From BM520 sp964474455 (lineage in GTDB: Bacteria; Bacteroidota; Bacteroidia; Bacteroidales; BM520), in contig CAYYSU010000003.1 in NCBI GenBank assembly GCA_964474455.1, forward strand, positions 23,990 through 87,989: a stretch of DNA of 64,000 nt, written 5' to 3'. The notes beneath the pieces are model-generated. The model had not been told where the DNA came from and made no database searches. It saw only the letters and a list, made by a program, of their open reading frames with translations. Positions within the stretch are counted from its first letter, which is position 1. Each line of letters opens with the position of its first letter. Of the stretch, positions 1-7,960 are shown piece after piece. The position numbers and the translations under genes were made by a program.

Positions 1-560
1 TGAGCCGTCCTGTAGATGTGAGCAAATATGATATGATATATGGTGGGGCACAGAAAAACCTCGGACCAGCCGGTGTTACTTTTGTGATTATCAAAGATGA
101 GATGCTTGAAAAAGTTGTGGATCGCCCAATTCCGACAATGCTGAAGTACAGTACTCATGTCAGTAAAGGATCTATGTACAACACTCCTCCTGCAATGAAT
201 ATTTTTGTTGTTGGTGAGACACTCAAATGGGTGAAATCTCAGGGTGGTGTTAAAGAGATGGAGCGCAGAGCTATTGAAAAAGCTGACCTCCTTTATGACT
301 ATATCGACCAGAGCGAAATGTTCAGAGGAACCGTTGCTAAAGAAGATCGTTCACTGATGAATATATGCTTTGTTATGGAGCCTAAATATGAGCATCTTCA
401 GGCTGATCTGCTGGCTCATGCCGCTGCTAATAACATCTCAGGAATCAAGGGTCACAGAAGCGTTGGTGGTTTCCGCGCCAGCTGCTACAACGCACTCGAA
501 AAAGAGAGCGTAGAATTCCTTGTTAAGGTTCTCAGAGAGTTTGAAGCTAAAAATAAGTAA
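1..560 (+). CDS. serC: Phosphoserine aminotransferase, 5' end missing
   Basis: C-terminal half of a class V PLP aminotransferase that converts 3-phosphohydroxypyruvate and glutamate to O-phosphoserine, step two of serine synthesis. The frame is open from the window edge (first whole codon at base 3), so the true start lies outside; the GTG at 18 is internal. The motif GGAQKNLGPAG carries the PLP-binding lysine and is typical of SerC, and the C-terminal GHRSVGGFRAS stretch matches the family's phosphate and substrate-binding end. serA follows after 100 bases in the same direction. About 185 residues are visible of the usual 360. Identification is firm. Confidence 0.95.
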   Translation, partial: SRPVDVSKYDMIYGGAQKNLGPAGVTFVIIKDEMLEKVVDRPIPTMLKYSTHVSKGSMYNTPPAMNIFVVGETLKWVKSQGGVKEMERRAIEKADLLYDYIDQSEMFRGTVAKEDRSLMNICFVMEPKYEHLQADLLAHAAANNISGIKGHRSVGGFRASCYNALEKESVEFLVKVLREFEAKNK

Positions 561-587
561 GATTGAAAAATCATTAAAATAATATGA

Positions 588-631
588 AGGCTCACAACGC
601 ATATTTAGTGCTGCTGTGAGTCTTCTTTTCT
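588..631 (+). terminator. Possible terminator or attenuator between serC and serA
   Basis: AGGCTCACA (588-596) can pair with TGTGAGTCT (615-623) through one G-U pair, and the stem is followed by a T-rich run (TCTTCTTTTCTTT). It sits 28 bases after the serC stop. With serA only 30 bases further, it could give partial termination rather than full separation. Confidence 0.45.
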
Positions 632-660
632 TTATTATTTAACCCACAAAAAAATTAACA

Positions 661-1584
661 ATGAAAAAAATATTAGTTGCAACAGAGAAGCCTTTCGCAC
701 CGGCGGCTGTAAAAGCTATTAAAGCCGTTATTGATGGCGCTGAAGGATATGAATTATCATTACTTGAAAAATATACCGACAAAGCCCAGCTTCTGGAAGC
801 TGTTGCTGACGCTGATGCGATTATTATTCGTTCTGATAAAGCCACACGTGAAGTAATTGAGGCAGCAAAAAATCTTAAAGTTATCGTTCGTGCAGGTGCC
901 GGTTTTGACAACATAGACCTGCAGGCATGTTCGGACAATGATGTTGTGGCAATGAATACTCCCGGCCAGAACTCCAATGCCGTGGCAGAGCTTGCTCTTG
1001 GTATGATGGTTTTTATGGCTCGCAGTTTCTACAATGGAAAACCCGGTACTGAGCTGAAATGTAAAAAAGTAGGTATTCATGCTTATGGTAACGTGGGAAA
1101 AAACCTTGCTCGTATAGCAAAAGGTTTTGGCATGGAAGTATATGCTTTTGACCCGTTCATCGGAAAATCTGCTATCGAAGCGGATGGTGTTATTGCTATT
1201 GATTCCGCTGAAGAGCTGTATAAAACATGCCAATATATTTCACTGCATATCCCTGCTAACGACAAGACAAAAAAATCCATCAATAAAGAACTTCTCTCCA
1301 CAATGCCCGAGAATGGTGTCTTGGTGAACACTGCACGTAAAGAGGTTATCGATGAAGAAGGAATGCTGGAGCTTATGGCCGAGCGTCCCGATTTCAAATA
1401 TATTAGTGATATTGCTCCGGATAACAAGGATGAGTTCGCAGCGAAATTTGAAGGTCGGTTTTTCTTCACTCCAAAGAAAATGGGAGCTCAAACTGCAGAG
1501 GCAAACATCAACGCCGGCGTTGCAGGTGCTAACCAGATCATCAATTTCCTCGAGAAAGGAGATACAACTTTTAAGGTAAACTAA
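661..1584 (+). CDS. serA: D-3-phosphoglycerate dehydrogenase, short form
   Basis: NAD-dependent 2-hydroxyacid dehydrogenase that oxidises 3-phosphoglycerate, the first step of serine synthesis. At 307 residues it holds only the catalytic and nucleotide-binding domains and lacks the C-terminal ACT regulatory domain of longer SerA proteins, so serine feedback through ACT is not expected. Visible signatures are the substrate region IVRAGAGFDNID, the nucleotide loop GIHAYGNVGKNLA (a G-x-G-x-x-G variant with His and Tyr near the first glycines) and NTARKEVIDEE in the catalytic domain. The typical catalytic His near the C-terminus is not obvious: the region reads FFTPKKMGAQTAEA where many family members have TPHIGAST. 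It sits between serC and a DUF1015 gene, a recurrent Bacteroidota arrangement. Confidence 0.9.
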   Translation: MKKILVATEKPFAPAAVKAIKAVIDGAEGYELSLLEKYTDKAQLLEAVADADAIIIRSDKATREVIEAAKNLKVIVRAGAGFDNIDLQACSDNDVVAMNTPGQNSNAVAELALGMMVFMARSFYNGKPGTELKCKKVGIHAYGNVGKNLARIAKGFGMEVYAFDPFIGKSAIEADGVIAIDSAEELYKTCQYISLHIPANDKTKKSINKELLSTMPENGVLVNTARKEVIDEEGMLELMAERPDFKYISDIAPDNKDEFAAKFEGRFFFTPKKMGAQTAEANINAGVAGANQIINFLEKGDTTFKVN

Positions 1585-1587
1585 TCG

Positions 1588-1644
1588 TAGGGGCAAACCC
1601 ACGTGTTTGGCCCTTTTGATAGGGCGAACCCAAGTGTTCGCCCC
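1588..1644. repeat. Tandem pair of REP-like palindromes
   Basis: Two related hairpins lie back to back. The first runs 1590-1613 (GGGGCAAAC / GTTTGGCCC with one bulged G). The second is a perfect 8-bp stem, GGGCGAAC (1622-1629) and GTTCGCCC (1636-1643), with loop CCAAGT. Both share the core GGGC-AAC-CCA-GTGTT-GCCC. They are GC-rich compared with the flanking sequence and fill the serA to DUF1015 gap. They resemble small palindromic repeats dispersed in many bacterial genomes; copy number elsewhere cannot be judged here. Confidence 0.65.
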
Positions 1645-1661
1645 AACATAAAAAAAACATT

Positions 1662-2912
1662 ATGGCAATAATAAAACCATTTAAAGGAGTAAGACCTCCA
1701 ATGGATCTGGCTGAGAAGGTTGCTTCAAGGCCTTATGATGTATTAAATTCTGATGAAGCCCGCGCAGAAGCTCAAGGGAATCCATACACCCTGCTTCATA
1801 TCACGAAAGCTGAGATTGACCTTGAAGCCGGAATCGACGAGCATACAGAGCCTGTTTATCAGAAATCTGTTGACAACTATAAGATGTTCAAAAAGAACAA
1901 CTGGCTGGTACAGGATGAGAAAGAGAAGTATTACATCTATGCTCAAACCATGGACGGCCGCACTCAGTATGGCCTTGTAGCTGCTGCCAGCACCCAGGAT
2001 TATCTCGACGGAGTGATTAAAAAGCATGAGCTTACACGCCCTGAAAAAGAGGAAGACAGAATGATAAATGTTCGTCGTAACAATGCGAACATCGAGCCTG
2101 TATTTTTTACATATCCTGCTAATGATAAAATTGATGATATCGTAAATGATATTATTCGTGATAACGAACCGGTTTATGACTTTACTGCTGATGAAGGTTT
2201 TGGACATCATTTCTGGGTTATTGAAGACGACGCCACTATCGCTGAGATCACGCGCATATTCAAGGAAGAGATTCCCGCAACGTATGTTGCAGATGGCCAC
2301 CACCGTACTGCTGCTGCTGCACGTGTTGGCTTAGAGAAGAAAGAGAAAAATCCTGCGCACACCGGTGATGAGGAGTACAATTACTTTCTGGCAGTTCATT
2401 TCCCTGACGATCAACTTAAGATTATCGATTATAACCGAGTATTGAAGGATCTTAACGGAATGACTCCAGAGGACCTCGTTGAGAAGCTTAGTGAATCTTT
2501 CGTTGTTGAGGAGATGGGTGCTGAGATCTACAAGCCTGAGAAGTTGCATGTCTTCAGCATGTATCTGGAAGGAAAATGGTATAAAATGACAGCAAAAGAA
2601 GGCACATACAACGACAATGACCCCATCGGGGTTCTGGACGTAACAATCCTTTCAAACCTTGTTCTCGATAAACTTTTCGACATCAAAGATCTTCGTACCA
2701 GCAATCGCATTGATTTCGTTGGTGGTATCCGTGGTCTTGGTGAGTTGAGTAAACGCGTTGACAGCGGTGAGATGAAGGTTGCTTTTGCCCTCTATCCTGT
2801 TTCCATGCAACAACTCATTGATATTGCCGACACCGGCAACATCATGCCTCCTAAGACTACCTGGTTCGAGCCTAAGCTCCGCAGTGGTCTTGTGATTCAT
2901 GAACTGGACTAA
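1662..2912 (+). CDS. DUF1015 family protein next to serine biosynthesis genes
   Basis: A 416-residue protein whose N-terminus (FKGVRPP followed by SRPYDVL) and central ADGHHRTAAA motif (residues 210-219) mark it as DUF1015. No signal peptide or membrane segment is seen, so it should be cytoplasmic. The biochemical role is not established to my knowledge. The DGHHR motif recalls the D-G-x-H-R type motif of the ParB/sulfiredoxin fold, which includes ATP- or ADP-dependent serine kinases (SerK, SbnI); placement after serC and serA makes a role in serine or phosphoserine metabolism plausible. That link is inference. It starts with ATG 77 bases after serA and is followed by a strong terminator, so it is the last gene of the unit. 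Confidence 0.8.
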   Translation: MAIIKPFKGVRPPMDLAEKVASRPYDVLNSDEARAEAQGNPYTLLHITKAEIDLEAGIDEHTEPVYQKSVDNYKMFKKNNWLVQDEKEKYYIYAQTMDGRTQYGLVAAASTQDYLDGVIKKHELTRPEKEEDRMINVRRNNANIEPVFFTYPANDKIDDIVNDIIRDNEPVYDFTADEGFGHHFWVIEDDATIAEITRIFKEEIPATYVADGHHRTAAAARVGLEKKEKNPAHTGDEEYNYFLAVHFPDDQLKIIDYNRVLKDLNGMTPEDLVEKLSESFVVEEMGAEIYKPEKLHVFSMYLEGKWYKMTAKEGTYNDNDPIGVLDVTILSNLVLDKLFDIKDLRTSNRIDFVGGIRGLGELSKRVDSGEMKVAFALYPVSMQQLIDIADTGNIMPPKTTWFEPKLRSGLVIHELD

Positions 2913-2931
2913 CATCCAAATCCATTCATAT

Positions 2932-2961
2932 AAAAGCCTGGTTATAACCGGGCTTTTTTTT
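2932..2961 (+). terminator. Rho-independent terminator after the ser operon
   Basis: AAAGCC-GGTT pairs with AACC-GGCTTT around a short AT loop, followed by an uninterrupted run of eight T. It lies 20 bases after the DUF1015 stop. Confidence 0.85.
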
Positions 2962-3011
2962 GCTGTGCTGTTTTCCATCCCAACTCACAAATAAAAAAGA
3001 CACCCTATGTA

Positions 3012-3041
3012 TTGGAATCAGGGTTGATTTGCCTATTTTTG
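3012..3041 (+). promoter_or_regulatory. Bacteroidota-type promoter of the hexosaminidase gene
   Basis: TTG at 3012-3014, a 19-base spacer, then TATTTTTG at 3034-3041, matching the -33/-7 consensus (TTG or TTTG, then TAnnTTTG) of the primary Bacteroidota sigma factor. The leader to the ATG at 3063 would be about 15-18 bases. Confidence 0.7.
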
Positions 3042-3062
3042 ATTAATTAAAAATATAACATC

Positions 3063-5402
3063 ATGAAAAAAACCGGAATTTTACCTGCCATTTTACTGAT
3101 TACATCTATTCTGTTTCTGTCAGGATGCTCACAACCCGAGCCAGTTGATATTACACCTAAGCCACAGACAAATATTGCCAAATCGGGATCCTTTGATATT
3201 AATAATGATACCAAAATTTCCTACGACATAAGTAATGAGGAGCTGGGGAATGCTGTCAGATGGTTCCGGGAATTTATCAAAAATGGTTCCGGCATTGACC
3301 TTTTGGTGGAAGATGCAGAGGCTCTGAAATCTTCATCAAACACTGTAATTATTAACCTGAACTCTTTGGATGAAAACGATGAAGGGTATAAACTAAATAT
3401 AAACAAAAGCAAGATTTCCATAGATGCAAATTCTGTTGCAGGGATATTCTATGCATTTCAGACTTTGCGTCAGATGATGCCCAATGAGATAGAAGTGTCG
3501 GGTGCGATGAATAGTATATCTGTTCAGTGCTCGGAGATCAGTGATGCTCCTGAGTACAGCTGGCGCGGTATGCACTTGGATGTGAGCCGTCATTTTTTCC
3601 CTATGGAGTTTGTAAAAAAGTATATCGATCTTATTGCATTTCACAAGATGAACGTTTTTCATTGGCATCTGACTGATGATAACGGATGGCGCGTGGAGAT
3701 AAAGAAGTACCCACAACTTCAGGAGGTTGCTGCCTGGCGCGTAGAGCGTGAGTGGTTGGATAAAACGCCGCCGCGCAAGGGCGAAGAGGCAACGTATGGC
3801 GGTTATTATACTCAGGAAGAGATAAAAGAGGTTGTCGCTTATGCGGCACAGCGTCAGATAATGGTAATCCCTGAGATTGAAATGCCGGGACATACCTGCG
3901 AGGTTCTTGCGGCTTATCCTGAGCTTGGTTGTACCGGCGGCCCCTATTACGTTCAGCCCGGAACATATTGGCCCAATGACGATATATTTTGTGCCGGTAA
4001 TGAGAAGGTCTTTGAATTCCTGGAGGATGTGCTCGACGAGGTCATGACGCTATTCCCTGCGCCATATATTCATATCGGTGGCGATGAGGCAACGAAAACA
4101 GAGTGGGAACAATGCCCCAAATGCCAAAAACGTATTAAAGACGAAGGGCTTGCCAATGTGGAAGAGCTACAGAGCTACTTTGTAAAACGTATGGAGAAGT
4201 ATCTCAATGCCAATGGAAGGCAGCTTATTGGTTGGGATGAGATTCTGGAAGGCGGATTGGCGCCGGAGGCTACCGTAATGTCATGGAGAGGTCAGGAAGG
4301 TGGCATAGCAGCGGCAAAATCAGGTCATGACGCCATTATGTGTCCTGTTTCGCACTGTTACTTTGATTACTACCAGGCTGACCCTGAATTCCAGCCCGCT
4401 GCAATCGGAGGTTTCACTACTCTGAAAAAGGTTTACTCCTTTAACCCTACGCCCGCAGAACTCAACCCGGAGGAGACAAAGCATATTCTGGGCGGCCAAG
4501 GAAACCTGTGGACTGAATGGATTGCTACACCGGAACATGCAGAATATATGGTTGTTCCAAGAATGACAGCGCTGGCAGAAAAACTGTGGACAGAGGAAAA
4601 ACTTTGTGACTGGTATGATTTTAGAAATCGCCTTGAAAATCTTTTCATAAGATTCGATTTAATGGATGTTAATTACTGCAAGGGATCGTTTAATGTAGAT
4701 GCCGAAACACATTATGTTCCAGATAATAACTATTTTAAAGTTACGCTGTCAACGGAGGCGTTATCAGATGCCATTTATTACACTCTCGACAATAGAATCC
4801 CGGATAGTAATTCGCTCAAATATGAGCATCCACTGGAGATAAGCAAGTCCTGTACTATTAATGCCGTAGCCTATAAAGATGGTGTTAAACAGGAGAAACA
4901 CAGTTCTACACGTATTGCATTGCACAAAGGTATTGGCAAGAGTGCGCAATTGACACACAGTCCTGCTGAAAAATACAATTGCAACGGTACTCAAACGCTT
5001 TTAAACGGGCTGTTTGGATCACGTCGACATGCAGATGGTCAGTGGTTGGGCTTCAGCGGAGACGACCTGGAGATGATAATAGATCTGGAGAAAGACGGAT
5101 ATGTAAATAAAGTACAAGTAAATGCATTAGCGGCGCCCGGAATATGGATATTTCTTCCTGATGAAGTCAGTGTTTATATATCATCTGACAATCAGGATTT
5201 TAGATTTATAGGCAGCACCGGGCATACTATTAATCATCAGTTATGTGATGTTGAGATCGTTCCCTTTGTTGTTAACACAGAATCCGTTTCCGGCCGCTAC
5301 TTAAAGGTTATAGCTAAGAATGTCGGTGTGCTTCCTGAATGGCATTCAGGTGCTGAGAATCCCTCATGGTTATTTGTTGATGAAGTGATTATTGAAGAGT
5401 GA
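3063..5402 (+). CDS. Beta-N-acetylhexosaminidase lipoprotein, GH20
   Basis: Hydrolyses terminal N-acetylhexosamine from glycans or glycoproteins at the cell surface or in the periplasm. The N-terminus is a lipoprotein signal ending in the lipobox LSGC (cysteine 22). A GH20b domain spans about residues 50-150 and the GH20 barrel about 160-500. HIGGDEAT carries the catalytic pair Asp341-Glu342 of substrate-assisted hexosaminidases; HWHLTDDNGWR is another family signature. The C-terminal quarter looks like an Fn3-like chitobiase C-terminal domain (about 555-630) followed by an F5/8-type carbohydrate-binding domain (about 640-779). At 779 residues it has the usual length for Bacteroidota members. 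Its TGA overlaps the ATG of cutC, so the two are translationally coupled. Confidence 0.93.
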   Translation: MKKTGILPAILLITSILFLSGCSQPEPVDITPKPQTNIAKSGSFDINNDTKISYDISNEELGNAVRWFREFIKNGSGIDLLVEDAEALKSSSNTVIINLNSLDENDEGYKLNINKSKISIDANSVAGIFYAFQTLRQMMPNEIEVSGAMNSISVQCSEISDAPEYSWRGMHLDVSRHFFPMEFVKKYIDLIAFHKMNVFHWHLTDDNGWRVEIKKYPQLQEVAAWRVEREWLDKTPPRKGEEATYGGYYTQEEIKEVVAYAAQRQIMVIPEIEMPGHTCEVLAAYPELGCTGGPYYVQPGTYWPNDDIFCAGNEKVFEFLEDVLDEVMTLFPAPYIHIGGDEATKTEWEQCPKCQKRIKDEGLANVEELQSYFVKRMEKYLNANGRQLIGWDEILEGGLAPEATVMSWRGQEGGIAAAKSGHDAIMCPVSHCYFDYYQADPEFQPAAIGGFTTLKKVYSFNPTPAELNPEETKHILGGQGNLWTEWIATPEHAEYMVVPRMTALAEKLWTEEKLCDWYDFRNRLENLFIRFDLMDVNYCKGSFNVDAETHYVPDNNYFKVTLSTEALSDAIYYTLDNRIPDSNSLKYEHPLEISKSCTINAVAYKDGVKQEKHSSTRIALHKGIGKSAQLTHSPAEKYNCNGTQTLLNGLFGSRRHADGQWLGFSGDDLEMIIDLEKDGYVNKVQVNALAAPGIWIFLPDEVSVYISSDNQDFRFIGSTGHTINHQLCDVEIVPFVVNTESVSGRYLKVIAKNVGVLPEWHSGAENPSWLFVDEVIIEE

Positions 5403-6154
5403 TGGGCGGAAAAATTCAGATAGAGATATGTGCTAACTCGGTTTTTTCTGCCATTGAAGCTGAAAAAGGGGGAGCCTTTCGTGTGGAGCTATGTGAGAAT
5501 ATTCCAGAAGGAGGTACAACACCTTCTGCCGGAACTATTGTTATCGCAAGGAAGAAGCTCTCCATTAAACTTAACGTAATAATTCGCCCTCGTGGTGGAG
5601 ATTTCCTATATTCTGATGAAGAGTATGAGATTATGAAGCAGGATATTCTGTTTTGTAAAGAGGTTGGTGTTAATGGTGTAGTATTCGGGATATTGGATAA
5701 AAACGGCAACGTGGATATCCAACGTAACATTGATTTGGTAGAGCTTTCCAGACCTATGAGTACCACCTTTCACCGTGCATTTGACGTAACGGCAGATCAC
5801 GAAAAAGCCCTGGAGGATATCATAAATATCGGTTTTGACACTATCCTGACCTCCGGGGGGTCCTTGAAAGCACCAGACGGTGTTGATATCATCAAACAGA
5901 TGGTTGAAAAAGCGAAAGGTCGTATTGACATAATGCCGGGAAGTGGAATTAATCGAGATAATATTGTTGAAATGGTAAAAATTACCGGAGCCAACACCTT
6001 TCATTTTTCAGCCCGACGCCCCTACCCTTCACAGATGCTCTACAGAACACAGCTACCAATGGGAAGTCTTTCTACTGATGAAGAGTGGAATAGGAGATAT
6101 ACATCTGCGAAGATTGTTAGCGAAGTTTTAAGGGTTGCAAATGACCGATCATAG
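5402..6154 (+). CDS. cutC: CutC family protein
   Basis: A TIM-barrel protein of the CutC family, historically linked to copper homeostasis; the biochemical activity is unsettled. The N-terminal pattern IEICANSVFSAIEAE, RVELCE and EGGTTPS and the C-terminal MPGSGIN are family hallmarks, and about 250 residues is the normal length. The ATG at 5402 is chosen over the GTG at 5399 because it forms a TGATG overlap with the hexosaminidase stop. Coupling with a GH20 enzyme suggests a role in aminosugar or glycoconjugate use rather than copper, but that is inference. The gene overlaps the next by 14 bases. Confidence 0.85.
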   Translation: MGGKIQIEICANSVFSAIEAEKGGAFRVELCENIPEGGTTPSAGTIVIARKKLSIKLNVIIRPRGGDFLYSDEEYEIMKQDILFCKEVGVNGVVFGILDKNGNVDIQRNIDLVELSRPMSTTFHRAFDVTADHEKALEDIINIGFDTILTSGGSLKAPDGVDIIKQMVEKAKGRIDIMPGSGINRDNIVEMVKITGANTFHFSARRPYPSQMLYRTQLPMGSLSTDEEWNRRYTSAKIVSEVLRVANDRS

Positions 6155-6803
6155 AGCGATACAATATGTGGATGTCCATTCTCATAAGAAAAATGATGAG
6201 GGGAATGTGATTCGTATTCATAATGTATTGCTTCACGAGTATAACCCAAAAGCACTTATTGATGGTAGTTTATATTCGGTTGGTATTCATCCGTGGTATA
6301 TTAATTTCACCGACGAGATGCCGGGATCAGCTGTCTTTTCCGATGAGAGAATAATTGCTATTGGTGAAACAGGACTGGATAAACTCCGAGGCCCTGATTT
6401 AAGTATACAGGAGCGGGTATTCCTTCATCACATTGAGCTTTCGGAAACACTTAAAAAACCTTTGATCATTCATAATGTAAGGATGACACACCGAATTCTC
6501 AGGATACATAAAGAGGTAAAACCGGGACAGCCCTGGATTTTGCATGGATTTACAGGAAACGTTGAACAGGCAAAGCAATTGTTGAGTTATAACATATATT
6601 TCAGTTTTGGTGCAAGGGTGCTGAATAGCAGAAAGAGCATTGAGGCGTTTCGATTGATTCCTTTAAACAGGATTTTTATTGAGACCGATGAGGGGGAAAT
6701 GAAAATCCAGGAGCTTTATGAGACATTTAGTACTATATTTTTGAAAAAAAAGGATCTCCTGTCAGAGGTTATTTTAAATACATTTCAAATGGTTTTTTAT
6801 TAG
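6141..6803 (+). CDS. Short TatD-family metal-dependent hydrolase
   Basis: A 220-residue member of the TatD/amidohydrolase superfamily. Visible metal ligands in order are DVHSH near the N-terminus, the glutamate in GETGLD, histidines in IIHNVR and LHGFTG, and the aspartate in IETDEG. TatD proteins act as 3'-5' DNA exonucleases or related phosphoesterases, but this short Bacteroidota branch has no proven substrate. The ATG at 6141 is preferred to the upstream TTG at 6135. It overlaps cutC by 14 bases and so belongs to the hexosaminidase-cutC unit. Length is about 40 residues below typical TatD (260), mostly from shortened loops; no frameshift is seen. Confidence 0.8.
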   Translation: MTDHRAIQYVDVHSHKKNDEGNVIRIHNVLLHEYNPKALIDGSLYSVGIHPWYINFTDEMPGSAVFSDERIIAIGETGLDKLRGPDLSIQERVFLHHIELSETLKKPLIIHNVRMTHRILRIHKEVKPGQPWILHGFTGNVEQAKQLLSYNIYFSFGARVLNSRKSIEAFRLIPLNRIFIETDEGEMKIQELYETFSTIFLKKKDLLSEVILNTFQMVFY

Positions 6804-6839
6804 TTTTCTTAGCACCAGCATATTTGTAATATATTTCCT

Positions 6840-6847
6840 TATTTTTG
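6840..6847 (+). promoter_or_regulatory. -7 promoter element for the nucleotidyltransferase gene
   Basis: TATTTTTG matches TAnnTTTG. A TTTG lies at 6823-6826 but only 13 bases away, short of the usual 19-21, so only the -7 box is convincing. ATG follows at 6864. Confidence 0.5.
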
Positions 6848-6863
6848 CCAAAAACCAAAAACA

Positions 6864-7763
6864 ATGAAACCAACATTAGTGATATTAGCTGCCGGTATTG
6901 GCTCAAGATATGGCTCTGTAAAACAGCTTGATAAAATGGGTCCTTCTGGCGAAACGATTCTCGACTACTCTGCTTATGATGCGATGCGTGCCGGATTTGG
7001 AAAGATAGTGTTTGTTATACGTCGTAATATTGAGAAAGATTTCAGGGAGCATGTAATATCAAAGATAGAGAGTCATATTCCTTGTGAAGTAGTATTTCAG
7101 GAGCTGCAGAATGTACCTGATGGCATTGAAGTTAATCCCCGGCGTGAAAAGCCGTGGGGCACTGCTCATGCTGTTTTAGTTGCAAGAGATGTTGTGAAAG
7201 AGAATTTTGCAGTAATAAACGCAGATGATTTTTATGGTTATGATGCTTTTAAAACCATGGCTACTCATCTCTGTGTATTTAAAGATGCAGAATACTCCAT
7301 GGTAGGTTATCCGATTCAAAAAACCCTTTCAGACCATGGTTCTGTTTCGAGGGGCGTTTGTAGTATTGACAGCCGGGGATATCTGGATGGCATTGTGGAG
7401 CGCACAAAGATCATCCGCGACGGCGAAACAGTGAAATACGAGAATGAAAAAGCTCTGATGCAACCATTGACCGGCCAGGAGACTGTTTCAATGAATTTTT
7501 GGGGTTTTACACCTGACATTTTCAACTTCATAGAGGAGCAGTTTCGCAAATTCATAGCTGAGGCGTCCGGGGATTTGAAATCGGAGATATATATACCATT
7601 TGTAGTTGATGAACTCATACAAAAGGGTGTTCGTAGGGTGCGTGTTCTTGCTACCACCGCGGAGTGGTTTGGCATAACATATAAAGAGGATAAGGCTGCT
7701 GCTGTTGAGCGGCTGAAAGCACTGGCTCAAGCAGGAGACTATCCAATGACACTATGGGAGTAA
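6864..7763 (+). CDS. NDP-sugar nucleotidyltransferase
   Basis: A 299-residue cytoplasmic enzyme of the nucleotidyltransferase family that couples a nucleoside triphosphate to a sugar 1-phosphate. The N-terminal LAAGIGSRYGSVKQL is the nucleotide-binding G-x-G-x-R loop followed by the conserved lysine region, and NADDFYG is the metal-binding Asp motif. PWGTAHAV is another conserved stretch of glucose-1-phosphate-type enzymes. The sugar and nucleotide cannot be set from sequence; UTP:glucose-1-phosphate uridylyltransferase-like is the nearest description. It has its own promoter element and is not obviously coupled to the tatD-like gene upstream. Confidence 0.8.
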   Translation: MKPTLVILAAGIGSRYGSVKQLDKMGPSGETILDYSAYDAMRAGFGKIVFVIRRNIEKDFREHVISKIESHIPCEVVFQELQNVPDGIEVNPRREKPWGTAHAVLVARDVVKENFAVINADDFYGYDAFKTMATHLCVFKDAEYSMVGYPIQKTLSDHGSVSRGVCSIDSRGYLDGIVERTKIIRDGETVKYENEKALMQPLTGQETVSMNFWGFTPDIFNFIEEQFRKFIAEASGDLKSEIYIPFVVDELIQKGVRRVRVLATTAEWFGITYKEDKAAAVERLKALAQAGDYPMTLWE

Positions 7764-7960
7764 TAATGTTCTTATGGTGCTGTTCAGGCAGGTTACACCA
7801 TGTATTGTGTAAATTCCCGGACGATATTTTTCAAGGTTGATTTCGTAAGTGCAAACTGATCGGTGGGTATGAAACTTATATATAATAGTTATTCCATATT
7901 TCAACTCCCTGCGCATCCATTTTTCGTAGTAAAAAAATTACCGGATATCTATGATTTTGA

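Noticed and set aside
7764..7960. Possible small RNA or tRNA between the nucleotidyltransferase and metF
   Set aside because: No cloverleaf, no strong stem and no promoter; nothing supportable was seen.
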